Shown piece by piece: positions 36,301 to 47,985 of a DNA stretch of 64,000 nucleotides; the first letter of the stretch is position 1; every line of letters begins with the position of its first letter. Under the pieces are notes generated by a model. It saw only the letters and a program-made list of their open reading frames with translations, was not told the DNA's origin and did not search any database. The position numbers and the translations under genes were made by a program. This stretch comes from Ampelocalamus luodianensis (taxonomy: Eukaryota > Streptophyta > Magnoliopsida > Poales > Poaceae): NCBI GenBank assembly GCA_036346255.1, contig CM070640.1:39799238-39863237 (forward strand), read 5' to 3'.

Positions 36301-36342
36301 GAGATACATAATAAATCCATTTATTAAAATGGGGATGTGACA
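31647..36342 (-). mobile_element. Giant solo LTR (4.7 kb) on minus strand, TSD TTTGG
   Basis: On the minus strand it runs from TGTCACATCCCCATTTT to AGGAGTCCTCACA, flanked by perfect TTTGG duplications. No coding domain, primer site or polypurine tract lies inside. Conserved blocks shared with the other two long LTRs include CCCTGCAGGGGTGTAC near 32592 and CTATTCAAATAT at 32575-32586. A (TA)n tract sits at 33269-33333. The gene-length frames inside have no recognisable domain. Confidence 0.85.
33269..33333. repeat. (TA)n microsatellite
   Basis: About 65 bp of pure TA repeat lies inside the minus-strand solo LTR. Confidence 0.97.
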
Positions 36343-36347
36343 TTTGG
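36343..36347. repeat. Target-site duplication TTTGG (right)
   Basis: It matches 31642-31646 exactly. Confidence 0.9.
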
Positions 36348-36617
36348 GATTTTCAAAGATTTATGAATACTATTATTTGGGCAAGCCCATATACTCCACC
36401 ACTTTCTTTTGTCTAAGTTCTGCATTCCTTTTGATGGAGGCCGGTTGTGCCTGACCGCACTGTCAAGCTGGACGGGGTTTTCTTTGATGGGAAATAGTAG
36501 GAAAGAATCCTACTGTATATATGTAAATATATATATATATAAAAGATTGAACAACAAGTTACAAAAAACCAAAGACGAGACAAAAAGAAAAGAAAAGAAA
36601 AAAAAGAAGGGACCCAA

Positions 36618-39600
36618 CTAACTTAAGCTGCCAAGCCATGACGAAATGGCAGGTTCATATTTTTTCTTTGCCCTATGGATAACCATGGTAAAGTCTTGGG
36701 TGAAGGTGCTGCGCCAATCTTCAAAGCAGGGATCTCTAAGATTGAAAATTATGTTATTTCTTGTTATCCAAATGGCCCAAGCTGTCAGCACTATAATCTC
36801 CATGAAGAAGGGTCTCTGGATCTTGAGCTTCAGATGAGGGATTTCTTGATAAGTCAAGCTTAGATGTGAACGCTGGGGACGAACATAATTCCAACAGGGC
36901 TGAACAAAGGGGCAAGTCCAGAAAAGGTGCTGAAGGGATTCCTCCACTCCCTGATCGCATAAGATGCAGGTATAGTCATCCAGGTGACATGATTTCCTTC
37001 GCAAAAGGTTTCTAGTGTTCAGTCTATCTTTGAGTAAAAGCTAGAAGAAGACTCTATGACGGATTTGGCATGAGCTAGCCCAAAGCTAGTTGAAAAATAG
37101 GGGAATTTGATAATTGCCCATGAGCTGTCGATACGCTTTGACTGACAAGAATTGAGGTGAATTCCAGATGTAGTGCCAAGAGTCTTCATGAGGTGTCAAA
37201 ACGAGATCAAGTAACATCTGTTGCACTTGTTGGAACTGAATGAAGGCTTGCGCTGAAAGTGGTGTGTGGAACAGAGATGAGAATTCCCCCACTTGTTTCA
37301 CTGAGAGGATCAAGGATCGGTCTAATTTGACAAACAAGAATAGCTCCAGATGTTGATGATAGAGCACACTTATTCCAAAGGTCTTTCCAGAAGAAAGTAG
37401 ATTTTCCCTTACTCACCTTGCAAGCTGCGAGGCCCTTGTAGAGAGTGATCATCTTGATAAGATCTTTCCTCCAAAAGGATCCAACTATAGAACAATCCGG
37501 AGGATGCGAGGTTGAGTAGTAAGCTTCCCAAACTAGCCTAACCCAAGGAAGGTTAGAAGGTTTTTCAAAAGGAGAGCCTGGTTCTTAGTTGGTAGGCTCA
37601 AGACTCCCAAACCACCTTGAGTTTTTGGTTTACAGATTTTGTCCCATGCTACTAGGGACTTACCTCGGCAATCCAAGTCTGAGCTTCTCCTAAGACAACT
37701 CCTTCGGTATTTGTCAATCTGTCGCAAAATTCCACTAGGGATCTTTAGCAAGCACATATAGAAGGTCGATAGCTGAGAGAAGACAACATTCACCAAAGTT
37801 AGTCTTACCCCAAGAGATAGGAAAGTTACATAGCTTGCCAATCTTCTTTCCACACGTTGGGTGAGGGGGAAGTAGTCAGTGATTTTTGGCTTTGAAGTTC
37901 CCAGAGGCAGCCCCAGATAAGTGAAAGGGAGAGATCCTTGTTGACAACCATACGTACGGGCTAGGATTTCCATTTTGGACGCTTGAACATTTATTGGTAT
38001 CAGAAGAAATTTATGGTAATTGACCCTCAAACCAATCGAATCCGCAAAGGTATTTAGGATCTCTTTAAGGCAGGAGAGTTGCTTAGCACACGCTTGCATT
38101 ATTATCAAGGTGTCATTGGCATATTGCACCACTAGGAAATCTAGGCAGGCAGCGAAGGTTAGTGGATGTAGAAGGATTTCCTGGCCCATTGCCCTATTCA
38201 GGATCGACTAAAGAAGATCGGTGGCCATGACAAAAAGGAGCGGCGAAAGTGGATCACCTTGCCTTACCCTCTCCTACAGTGAAAAGATTTGTCGGGAACC
38301 CCGTTGAGAAGTACTGAGGAGGTTGTTGTACTTAGAATTTTGGAAATCTATTCTATCCATTTTGCTCCAAAACCCTTGCTATTCAAGATGGCGAGGATCG
38401 CGCTGTGCTCGATTTTGTCAAAGGCCTTTTCAAAATCCAATTTCAGAATGATGATCTCCTTTTTCAATCGGTGGTAGAGGTGCAAAAATTCAAAAGCCCA
38501 AGCGAAACAATCTTGAATTGTGCGAGCCAACATGTTTTGAAGAACTCTCCATTAAAGCCATCGGGTCCGGGTGATTTATCCATCGAAAGGTGTTTGATGG
38601 TCTCATCAATCTCCTGTTGTTGAAAACGTTCTTCCATCCAGGCCAGGTTTCTGGGATGGGAAATTAGGTTTGATAAGTTAAAATGCATCACTAGTGATTC
38701 CAAGGATCCTAACCGTTCTTTGAAAGCTTCCTAGAGCAAAACTGCTTTGCCTTGATGGTCTTTGATCTCACATCCTCTATCATCATGCAAAGCTGTAATA
38801 GTGTTTGATCAAAACCGGATAGATGCTCTGGCATGGAAAAACTTAGTGTTTTCATCTCCTAGCTTGACCCATTTGATTGCCCCTCTCTGCTTCCAGTAGG
38901 AGTGCTGGCGTTTGAGAAGGATATTAAGATGGTCCTTTAAGATTTCTCTAGCATTCCAATCTTGTAGAGGTAAGTCTCTCTGATCCTCCATCGTGTCAAG
39001 CAACATGATTACCTTGTTGGTGTTAGAAATTACTGAGTGCAGATTGGAATTTTGCTTTGACCACATCCTTAGAGCTCGTCTAAGAAATTTGAATTTCAGG
39101 GTGATGCGTCGGCCAAAGTCCTTCTCAAGGATCCTCTGTTGCCAAGTTTGCTTCACTATGTCCGAAAAGAATATGAAGATATTTGGTCGTGGAATTGAGG
39201 TGCTTACCGTAATTACATAGGACGCATGATCCGAGACCGATTTTGCCAGGGGAAAGACCAAAGTGTTTGGGAAGTTTATAGTCCAATTGTTCGAAGTGGA
39301 AAACCAGTCAAGCATTTCTAGGAGAGGTTCTTCTTGCATATTACTCTAGGTGAAGGATCTACTCTTCAGGGGTAATTCCACTAATCCAAGGGTACTTATG
39401 ACCTCATTAAAGAGAAAAACATTTCATGAACACTTCCTCCCGGCTTGTTTCTGTCTAAGGGTGCTCTGATGAAGTTGAAGTCTCTTACAATTAACCAATC
39501 CTTATCATGAGGCATTTGGATTTTGGAGAACCAATCTAAAAACCTTCCCTTGTCCTCAGCCCTTGGAGGGACGTAAAGGTTTGTAAGAATCCAAGACTCG

Positions 39601-39905
39601 CTTGAGTGGACTGAGATGAGCTCTATGGAAACCAAGAACTCGTTACTGAAAACAAGATGGCCCAAAAACATGGAGTCCATTCATGCCACTAGTAATCCAC
39701 CCGAGGCTCCTGCGGAGGGAAGGAATTCAAATTTATTAAAGCATTTAGGGCAGAAATTGGCCATGTAGATCAAGTTAAAATTCTCTCTTAGTTTCATGAC
39801 AGCACAGAACATTGCACTTGATTTCCTCTATTTTGTTGAGGATAGCTCGCCACTTTTTGTTAGAGTTAAAGCCTTTAACATTCCTAGAGAGAATCTTTCA
39901 TTGTC
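36618..39905 (-). pseudogene. LINE ORF2 (endonuclease, reverse transcriptase, zf-RVT)
   Basis: The endonuclease region begins near 39905 (CHETKRE near 39800 and DWLIVRDFNFIR near 39490, where family members have GDFN). RT motifs are KSPGPDGFNGEFF (about 38585), LKLDFEKAFDKIEH (about 38440) and QYANDTLI (about 38120), where YADD has become YAND, a lost catalytic aspartate. LPFTYLGLPLG (about 37930) follows. The zf-RVT domain lies at 36618-37004, with CILCDQGVEESLQHLFWTC. Stops and frameshifts separate these parts. ORF2 normally nicks target DNA and primes reverse transcription; this copy cannot. Confidence 0.85.
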
Positions 39906-40232
39906 TGATCATAAGTACCAGAGATAATAGAGTCTGGCCAGTATATCATAGATACACTGAGGGGAGCTAGGGATAAAAGTAGTTTCAGCTTTGGGGGATG
40001 GCGGCCTGAGTATAGGCATTCAGCACAAAATACCTAAACAAAAAGCAGCCGATAAAAGATCAACTAGTGTGAAATTAACCATAGCAAAAGAGAGAAATTT
40101 GAGTGTATCAAACAAGACATCCATGCTAACGTTCTTGGATCAATCAGTACTAGGTCTAAAAGAAAGTGCGAGAGTAAACTACTGCAGAGAGACCAAGCCC
40201 AAAAAATTCTATCGCCCACTCGGCCCGATCTG

Positions 40233-43200
40233 TCAGTTCTTCTTGTCCTTCTCATTATTCGATTCCTTGTCATCATTCTTTGCCTTCTTGATGTGTTCCT
40301 TTGCAAGCTTTTCTTCAGTGGCTTCCCCAAGAGGCACCTTGAAATAATCTATGCATAAATTCCTTATGATCTTGGTTGAAAGAGATGGTGGTATTGGGTC
40401 ACAATCTCGACAACGTTTGTCATCACAAGTCTTGTGCTTGTATCCACCTTTCTGGGTCTTGAGTCTTGTGCTTCTACAAACTTCGGTTTCAACAAATGGA
40501 GTGGCTCTCTTTATCTGCTTCCTTCTGATGTGTAGGTCGGAAGTGGAGCCATAGGTGCTTTCTGGTCTGATTTTCCCCTGAAAAGCTGGGGTACAGGGGT
40601 GCACAGAGTCAGCATCTGGCACCAAGGGCAGGACTTTATCTTTTCTTGTGGATGGAGATCCTTCGACTGGGACTGGTGGCTGAGGGGACAAAGGTGAGTC
40701 TGATCGGATGGCGTCCTCCGAGACTTGGGCATGATCTGCATCAGAGTAAACTGGGCAACTGGCCAGGATAACAAAAGGCCTTTTCCTACCTTGCTGCTCC
40801 TTAGAGTGGGATATGAGCGTCCACATTTTTGAATTTAAGATTTCTTTTGCTAAATCAAAATTCTATTGTGACAGCAGCATGGAGGTGAAGAAATCAGCCC
40901 ATTGATCTGGAACATGAACCACTGGTTGGTTGGACACGCTATTGTGGGGGGGCAAAGAAACTGGCCCAAGCTTGTGAGCCACCATCAGAGAGCAGCCTAG
41001 ATAAAGAATCTGGAGTCTTGTTTTTCAGCTGAATATGCAGGCCAACTTGGGGGACCAGCACCATCCCAAGCTGCATTTCCAAGTCGGACTGACCTGGCTG
41101 GGATGCGAGGATGTTGCCAGCCACTTGTTGCACTTGCAAGGCCCCATTAGCTGGTTGATTGAGGTCGAGGATGTGATCAGGGGGGAGGAGCTAGAGCATG
41201 CTTAGATCCTGCTCTGCACCATTGACCGATAGAGATGACGAAGTAAAAGACGAAGCTTGAAGCGAGAGGGTGAAACTACTCTACAAGAGCTAAGGAGGGT
41301 CCTGCGCGATGGCACCTGCCAGCCCTAGAATGCCTTCTAGATTGGGGGCTGTCGCATCCCAATTGGGGTTGTCAAGAGGTTGATCTGGCTCTTGAGGCTC
41401 CACTATCGGCCAAGCATCCCAATTCCCATTCACTTGGTGTTGGTGGTGAGGTTGTTGATTGTCATCTGGATTGGGGTTGAGCTCCCCCCTGCTGGATCTT
41501 CCCTTGTAGGGTGTGGAAGTTGTTGAAGCCAATTTTGGGGAGGAGGAAGATGAGGGTCACCCCTGTCCGTTGGTGGATCGTCTTTGTCTGGAGGTCCACC
41601 TCTTAGCATCGACTGGGAGATGATTTCACAAGGAACTGTCCAACACTCACTAAGGAAGCCATCCTCGTTTGTTATCTTGATGCTTTTCGGTACTTGGTCT
41701 AAATCAATCACTCTAACTTTGATGATGATGCGAGCAAGATTGGTGACGTCTTTCTCCCAAACAAGTAATCTTTTAAAGTTTTTTATAGCATCTTGAATGT
41801 AGTTCATGCTCTAGAAATCTAGAGGAAACCCAATCAGCATGAGCCAACACTCTCTATTAAACGAGAGCCCCTTCCAGTTGAGAGCTTCATTGTGCTTTTG
41901 GAGAGAGATTTGAACATCATCAAACTGATGCAGACCGACATTAATCATTGCTTCTCTAGCATGAACACTGTTGAATTTTACATAAGCCGCCCCAAAGGGA
42001 CAAGGCTGAATGTCTCGGATTTGCAAACCCCGAGCCCCTACTAGAAACTCAATAAGAATCACCTCCACATTATGAAAAGGCACCTGACCTTGCGGCATTG
42101 GCGAGATGATCGCAACAACCCATTCTTCATTCCTTGGTGGAGCTCTTCCACAGACGACTCTAGCTCTGCTGTGCCTCCCTTTGACATGCTGAAGATGGAA
42201 GCCATGTGGAAGAAAAGGGGTAAAATCCCCCGCAAAGTTCGCCATGGGTGCAAAGGGGACGATCGCCCAAGATGAGGATTGAGGGTGAGGTGATATGGTC
42301 TGCTGCTTCTAGGGAGAGGGAGACGAGACGATGAGGTTGTTATGCTTCGGGGAAGCCGAAGCGTCCGGGGGAGCCCAAAGAAGTGTATCTCGTAGTCTCG
42401 CAAAGAGTGAAAAACTTTTGGCTCCGAGATTTGAGTCGAGACAATCTTGTCAATTCCTCGGAATCAAGATTTGCAGTTTTGTCCTAACCAATTATTTTCC
42501 TTTACCGCCGAGGAGAATTTCAGATTGGGGGTAAAACCTTTGTTTCCTGTTGCTTCTTTGCAAAAAGTTGCAATGTGCCTTGGTTTTTTGCACCGGTGAC
42601 AGCAAATTTGGTTTCTACACTTCCATCTGGTGTGACCCGGTGAGAGGCTTCGGACACAATGAGAAGTACTCCTCAGGGGTGGTTCCCTAGAATTCAAATT
42701 TTGACGAATCAGCCCTTCGGGTGATTGAGCATCTTGTCTCTCTGAACTCTTGGGAGGAAATTTCAAGTGATCGAAGACTGAGATATTTGGGGAAGGAATA
42801 CAATGGGAGACCGATTTTGCCTGCTGATGAGGCCCCTTTGAAAGGAGACAGGGGCTGAGGAGTTTACAAACTGGCGGCGAGGCACTTTCAGAGGGACCAA
42901 GTTCGCTCCAATGAGGATATTGGCTTTGTTGGTAGACCCGGATCGAACTATGTCTACAAAAGATTTCTTCTTTCTAAGGACTGTTGTCCATTCTTGGTTC
43001 TGCTCGTCCGTCCACAACTGAAATTCTCTTTTCCAATTTGCTCCGCCATTGCCCCAAAGATTGAAGAAAACTACGAAGGCTTTGCAAGAGAAACTGCCGA
43101 GGTCGTAGAGGAAGAAACCCACCTCTTTTGAGGCCACAGAGAACTTAAATCTTGAGGAGTAAAGCTTGAACTCAAGAGCATTTCCACCCAGGCAGGATTG

Positions 43201-43383
43201 GAGCAAGATACTGACCACATCCTGTGAAAGCCGAAAGCGAGATCTGTCGAAAGAAGCTACTAAGAAGAATTCCCGGAGATCATAGCCCGGTGAGAAGGTC
43301 ACCGGGGAACCAAACCGGTTCCTAATTGAATCCTGCAAGCTCAACCCTAGACTAAAGTCTAGTCCTGCAGAATCCATGGCCAA
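40233..43383 (-). pseudogene. LINE ORF1 (RNA-binding, zinc knuckle)
   Basis: The minus-strand segments begin at an ATG at 43383. A knuckle-like CHRCKKPRHIATFC lies near 42590. A region of 41811-42245 resembles the DUF4283-type ORF1 domain of plant L1 elements. A proline-rich segment and a basic C-terminal part (40233-40826) follow. Breaks occur near 42763, 42460, 41810 and 41290. The product would be the nucleic-acid-binding chaperone of the LINE particle. Confidence 0.7.
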
Positions 43384-43542
43384 GAGCTGGAGGACTCAAG
43401 AGAGATCTCCATAGGGGAGAGGGAGGGAAAAGGTGGAGAGGGGCCGTGGGGGGCTCTGAGAGGGGAACGCCTCCATCGTCTGTACCTTGTTCAGGAAAAA
43501 TTATGGACAGATTATAGATGCATGTCTCGGTGTAAGCTGGAC

Positions 43543-44516
43543 AGAGTGGGACCTGATTCCATACCAATTGTCCGGAGGCATGCATGGTAGTAGCTTTTGA
43601 CCTGATCGATGGTGAACTTCACAGCGCATTTGTTGCTCAGACATCGTTGACTGTGTGCGTGCACGCAGTGCGGAGGCGTCCGTCCGATGGCCGCATGCCA
43701 ACGCGCGAATCGACAGCAAGAGGCGGAGAGCCATCAGCCAACGTGCTGAACCGCGCCGTACGTCGGCGTGCGGCGCTGCTGCTTCCTACGCAGCGGTTTT
43801 GCACGGCCCAAACATCCCCGCGTGCGGGTGCCCGGTGGGCCATGGCGTGGGTCGGATTAGTGGGCCGGTGGCCCTTTCTGCAGCCAGCTGAGGGCAACGG
43901 CTTGCGACCTAACATTGCTTAGCCTTTCAGATCTCTCTCTCTCTCTCTCAAAAAAACAGTAGCCGTTCACGATTTTCCCCCCTATCCACAACGCACACTA
44001 TTCCCAACCTGTTGCTATTCCAAACATATTTGTAATTGTAAGAGTAATAGGATAAAGGCAGCAAATGTATTTAGTTGGAACTGTGTATCAAGCAGTCGAA
44101 AATAAGAGTATCTTCGTACAGAAAGTCTAATCATAAAACTTGTAAAATAAACCAATTCCATCCGCCACTACTTTTCCTCCTCTGTGCAACTCCGGTGGCA
44201 AGGGAGAGAAGGCTGGCGGCACAATTTCTTCAGCGACGGACGACGCGGCACGCCCTTGTTGGGGAAGGGGCAGAGAGACGACAAGCTTAGAGGGATACTC
44301 CCGGATCCAATGGATGATATGCCTCCATGTGCTGATCAAATGGCTCATGAGTGCATCCACCGGATATGTTTCTCGATGACCCCCGCGGAATTGGAAAATC
44401 GTCTCTTTGAAATTTTACTTTATTGGAGTACCGAGCAGATTTCCCATTAAAAATTAATCAGATTTTGAGCTCAATTTCCAAATTTGGCTTTCACTGTATG
44501 GAATTCTAAGTGTGAC
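43543..44516. other. Intergenic; one copy of a repeated segment (about 43640-44020)
   Basis: About 43640-44020 resembles 62080-62365. Shared blocks include GCTGCTGCT.CCT, GGTTTTGCACGGC, CTAAC.ATTGCTTAGCCTTTCA, CATTCACGATTT-like and TATCCA.AACGCACA. A (CT)n tract lies at 43931-43948. No gene is supported. Confidence 0.5.
44512..44516. repeat. Target-site duplication GTGAC (left)
   Basis: It is identical to 44797-44801. Confidence 0.9.
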
Positions 44517-44796
44517 TGTTGAAGTATAAGTGAATTGTCCGTCTTTCCTCACTAGCTTAAGCTTTTGGGTGAATTGATTGATGCATGCAATTCAATATGG
44601 TATCAGAGCTAAGAGGTCTTGAGTTCAAGATCCAGTTGGTGCAATTAAAAATAATAATTGCAACCCGCTTCTATTCCACGTCTTAGGCCTGAGAGAGCCT
44701 ACACGTGAGGGAGAGTGTTGAAGTATAATTGAATTGTCCACCTTTCCTCATAAACTTAAGTTTTTGGGTGAACTGGTTGGTACATACAACTTAATA
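44517..44796 (+). mobile_element. TRIM (280-bp terminal-repeat miniature retrotransposon)
   Basis: The two 81-bp LTRs (44517-44597 and 44716-44796) both start TGTTGAAGTATAA and end AATA. A perfect tRNA-Met primer site, TGGTATCAGAGC (44598-44609), follows the first, and a purine tract GTGAGGGAGAG (44705-44715) precedes the second. The 118-bp interior has no coding capacity. GTGAC duplications flank it exactly. Size and layout match TRIM/SMART elements of plants, which rely on proteins from other LTR elements. Confidence 0.93.
44598..44609 (+). other. TRIM primer binding site
   Basis: TGGTATCAGAGC is complementary to the 3' end of initiator tRNA-Met and directly abuts the left LTR. Confidence 0.9.
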
Positions 44797-44801
44797 GTGA
44801 C
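44797..44801. repeat. Target-site duplication GTGAC (right)
   Basis: It matches 44512-44516. Confidence 0.9.
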
Positions 44802-45556
44802 ACTTTTTGTAAAATGTTCCTCGCCCACCAGCTTAGACAATTTATCAAAGTCAAGAGATTACATTGTAATCCCCAAAACGTGCAGCACTGCCGAATGCTG
44901 GTCGACTCACACCTACTAGTTTCTCTCTGTTTCTCTTCTTGTTTTGGTAAATTGGTCACAAGTCACAGGTGTTTTATCTGAAGTGAATTGGCGTACTCAT
45001 GCATGAGAAGAAGAAGATATTGCAATGGAAATCTTTACCAAGTACTTTTCCTTAATAAAGGATACATCTCACATTAGTGATACATGGTCCATTTTATTAA
45101 CTAGCGGATTGATCGTCTTCCAAACTCCTTATTACGGTCATGCATTCCCATCGTCAATGACGGCCGTCCCTGGACATCATGGGCATCAGGCATGGCCTGG
45201 CAGGGAAAATAGTTAAGGACGAGTGTTAGAAAAAATCAGTATCTTCTTAGCTTATTATCACTTGCGTGTTGTGTAGTATGAAATGGACCAGTAATCCCTT
45301 CCGAAAAAAATGGATCAGTAATAAATGATTCTTACCGACAGCGGCGTTTCCGGGCACAACGATTCAAGACGCAGGATCTTGCTTTCACTGTGTAGTTGTT
45401 TTTCTGCATCTGTAAGTAAATCGACGATGCATTGCATGTTTCTGTTCGGCACCTGTCTCACCGCGTTGCAACAGGGGCTACCTGTCCATGGGAGCACAGG
45501 GGAGGTGGAGGCTTGATATAGTCACTACAGCTGTTGAGGATGGCCCTCTTTTGATC
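44802..45556. other. Intergenic, nothing recognised
   Basis: It has moderate GC and only short open frames without domains or repeats. Confidence 0.4.
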
Positions 45557-45564
45557 CTCGGTAC

Positions 45565-46100
45565 TAGGGATGGTAATGGGGTTCTATTCCTCATTTCTCG
45601 ACAGGGAATTCACTCATTAAGGAATGGAGATGGGGCTATTTCTTCCTTCACGAGGATACTAATATGCAAATATAATTCCCCATCGGGTGAAGCGGGGATG
45701 AGACCATTCTCCTACTCCCCATCCCCGCTACCCGCATGGCCCCCGATAAGACATGTAGGCCACTAGCTTACTACCACACAATCCGATAATGCGATAGCCT
45801 GATAATCTCTTTTGCGTCCTTTACTTTTCAGATGCTAATTAATCAAAAAATATTATCATTTTAGCATTGCATGTGAATGTTCATACCCATTTTATAAATT
45901 ATGGATCTTATTTTCTCTTCTTTCGGGATCTAACTTTCGGGTATGGATCCCCGTGGAGCCCCGATAACCCGATGGGGATGGAGACGAGGGGAGAATAGCA
46001 CCCGAGGACGGGATGGAGACGGGGACGGAGAATTTTTTTCTCTCAGAGATGAGGATGTTCCACCACTCCCCGACGGGGAATGGCCCCGTTGCCATCCCTA
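45565..46100. mobile_element. Non-autonomous hAT-type element, 536 bp
   Basis: Ends are TAGGGATGGTAATGGGG and the reverse complement of CCCCGTTGCCATCCCTA, matching at 15 of 17 positions. They are flanked by exact 8-bp duplications CTCGGTAC (45557-45564 and 46101-46108), the length made by hAT transposases. The interior has CCCCATCCCCG and GGGGATGG repeats and no transposase. I assign it to hAT by duplication length and termini. Confidence 0.87.
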
Positions 46101-46124
46101 CTCGGTACATAGTGGCTCTTTACT

Positions 46125-46420
46125 AATCACCACTTTTTTTATAATGGAAGAGAAAAACTCTCCCGGTATCTGCATCAAGAATGCACACAGCCTATTTTAT
46201 TAATATGTTTAAAGTACCGAAGTAATCAAAACTGTTAAAAGTGACTTGGAGCCTTACAAGCAAACGATGACTGAAAATTAACCACTTGGTAGGGAGAAAT
46301 GATCCCACACACTAGGAGGAGGATAACTCCCACCACTTTACCGGCCATTTGTGGCGATCGATTGAGTGAAGATACAGTGTAGTTGCCCAAACTTGATGTT
46401 TTATCTAGGACTCCAGCATA
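46125..46420 (-). mobile_element. Possible LINE 3'-end fragment
   Basis: On the minus strand a non-coding segment ends in an A-rich tail (plus-strand TTTTTTTATAA near 46133), as expected for a 5'-truncated LINE. No ORF remains. The assignment rests on the tail and general resemblance only. Confidence 0.28.
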
Positions 46421-46424
46421 TGTG

Positions 46425-46437
<13 letters not shown>

Positions 46438-46500
<63 letters not shown>
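46438..46500. repeat. (TA)n microsatellite
   Basis: A 63-bp pure TA tract directly precedes the Micron-like block. Confidence 0.97.
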
Positions 46501-46501
<1 letters not shown>

Positions 46502-46850
46502 TGATTAATACTTTTTACTCTCGGGTGTAGTTACTCCCACCTCTAATATACCACATAAAATAGTTTGGCATACTCCTTTATCATTTTAGGTATACTCATA
46601 TACTAATTATAAGATACTCCAATATGAACCACACGAAAAATTTACAAGAGAGTCGATAGTTTTTAGCATATTTTGTAAATAGCTTCATATTCGCATATAA
46701 AAAGGAGTATGTCTAAAAAATTATACATACCACCCCTGAAAAGGTGTAAATACCACCTAGGTGGTCTTATATACTCGTATACTACACACACATACTCTCA
46801 GTTGCGCAAGATACTCCCTACGTTGTGAGATACGGAATAGCGAGTACGCC
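46501..46850. mobile_element. Partial or diverged Micron-like element
   Basis: The left part shares ACTCCCACCTCTAATATACCAC and CTAATTATAAGATACTCCAAT-type blocks with the left arm of the next element. The matching right arm is not clear. It adjoins a (TA)n tract. Confidence 0.5.
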
Positions 46851-47214
46851 TGTTTCGTACTCCCAGGAGTATGTACTTCCACTTCTAATATACCACTTAA
46901 ACAGATATATTATACTTCTTTATCGCTTTCAGTATAATTCCAATTATAAGATACTCCAATGTGACTTAATCAGAAAATTTTCATTAGAGCCTTTTATTTT
47001 TGCTATATACCCTTTTCATACATAAAAGAAGTATATACACGAATTATGGTATAAAAAATGGATTTTCATAAAAAAAAATTTATGGAACTCACTTTGAGGT
47101 ATCTTATAATCATTATTGGAGTATATTCAAATTGATAAAGAGGTATCATCATACAATTTAAGTGGTATATGAGAAGTGGAAGTACGTACTCCCAAGAGTA
47201 CTATACCATTTTCC
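46851..47214. mobile_element. Micron-like hairpin element, copy 2
   Basis: Inverted arms of about 120 bp: the left GTACTCCCAGGAGTATGTAC, CCACTTCTAATATACCACTTAAA and TTATAAGATACTCCAAT pair with the right TTAAGTGGTATATGAGAAGTGG and GTACGTACTCCCAAGAGTAC. Length is about 360 bp with no ORF. A short TA tract follows. Confidence 0.72.
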
Positions 47215-47228
47215 TATATATATATATT

Positions 47229-47313
47229 GAGAATAGAGCCATATATATATGTTAGTATCATTTATTGAGAAGAGAATATAGGCACGCATCAACTTACTTA
47301 CGAGAGTTTAATG

Positions 47314-47316
<3 letters not shown>
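47229..47316. repeat. Unit of ~65-bp tandem repeat
   Basis: It carries the signature TTGAGAATA...ATGTTAGTATCATTTATTGAG...CATCAACTTAC...GAGAGTTTAATGCTCCT seen again at 47847-47985, 59305-59640 and 60066-60300. Confidence 0.7.

Positions 47317-47410
<94 letters not shown>
47317..47410. repeat. (CT)n-(TA)n compound microsatellite
   Basis: A pure CT run to about 47347 changes into a TA run to about 47406. Confidence 0.95.
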
Positions 47411-47412
<2 letters not shown>

Positions 47413-47776
47413 CTATTTCGTACTCAGAATATGTACTCCACTTTTAATATACTACTTAAATGTATATATTATATTTTTTTATTACTTTTAGTATACTTAA
47501 ATACCAATTATAAGATACTCCAATGCGACTTTATTGAAAAAAAATTATTGAAGCCCTTTGTTTTTTTTGCTATATATCCTTTTTCATATATAAAAAGTAT
47601 ATACATAAAATTTGCTATAAAAAGTAGACTTTAATGAATTTTTTTTTATGAAACTCACTTTGAGGTATCTTATAATCATTATTGAAGTATGCTCAAATTC
47701 ATAAAGAAGTTTCATCATACAATTAAAGTAGTATATGAGATGTGGAGTACGCATTCTCAAGAGTATCATACCATTT

Positions 47777-47780
<4 letters not shown>
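47411..47780. mobile_element. Micron-like hairpin element, copy 3, TA-flanked on both sides
   Basis: This 370-bp element has arms of the same type as copy 2 (TACTCCACTTTTAATATACTAC on the left, GTAGTATATGAGATGTGGAGTA on the right). It sits between pure (TA)n tracts, the hallmark described for rice Micron elements. It has no coding capacity. Confidence 0.75.

Positions 47781-47846
<66 letters not shown>
47781..47846. repeat. (TA)n microsatellite
   Basis: A 66-bp pure TA tract to the right of copy 3. Confidence 0.97.
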
Positions 47847-47848
<2 letters not shown>

Positions 47849-47985
47849 AGAATAGATCCAGATATGTTAGTATCATTTATTGAAAATATAGCCACACATC
47901 AACTTACATAGTTTAATACTCCTATATATGTTAGTATCATTTATTGAGAACATAGGCACACATCAACTTACGAGAGCTTAATGCT
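47847..47985. repeat. ~65-bp tandem repeat, two units
   Basis: Two adjacent units share ATGTTAGTATCATTTATTGA and CACACATCAACTTAC. The last runs into GC-rich DNA at GAGCTTAATGCTCCTCC. Confidence 0.75.

Larger units (their letters stand above)
36474..43533 (-). mobile_element. L1-type LINE, about 7 kb, minus strand
   Basis: ORF1-like (zinc knuckle) and ORF2 (endonuclease, RT, zf-RVT) homologies lie in LINE order on the minus strand. They end in a 3' region with ATATATATA, a TCCTACT repeat pair and an A-rich tail (plus-strand TTTTCTTT at 36478-36485). A possible 9-bp target duplication, AAGCTGGAC, occurs at 36465-36473 and 43534-43542. The near-complete length implies little 5' truncation. Several stops and shifts make it inactive. 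Confidence 0.85.

Noticed and set aside
25803..36342. Short ORFs within the solo LTRs as genes
   Set aside because: They fall inside repeat-rich LTR sequence, shift among frames and show no domains.
44598..44640. Possible tRNA gene
   Set aside because: The resemblance is the primer site plus a B-box-like word; no cloverleaf or A box is visible and it lies within a TRIM.
47265..47895. ORFs encoding long Tyr-Ile repeats
   Set aside because: They are translations of (TA)n microsatellites.
47229..47985. Possible CRISPR-like spaced repeats in the 65-bp arrays
   Set aside because: Units are directly tandem with related spacers and microsatellites, in plant DNA; there are no unique spacers and no cas genes.
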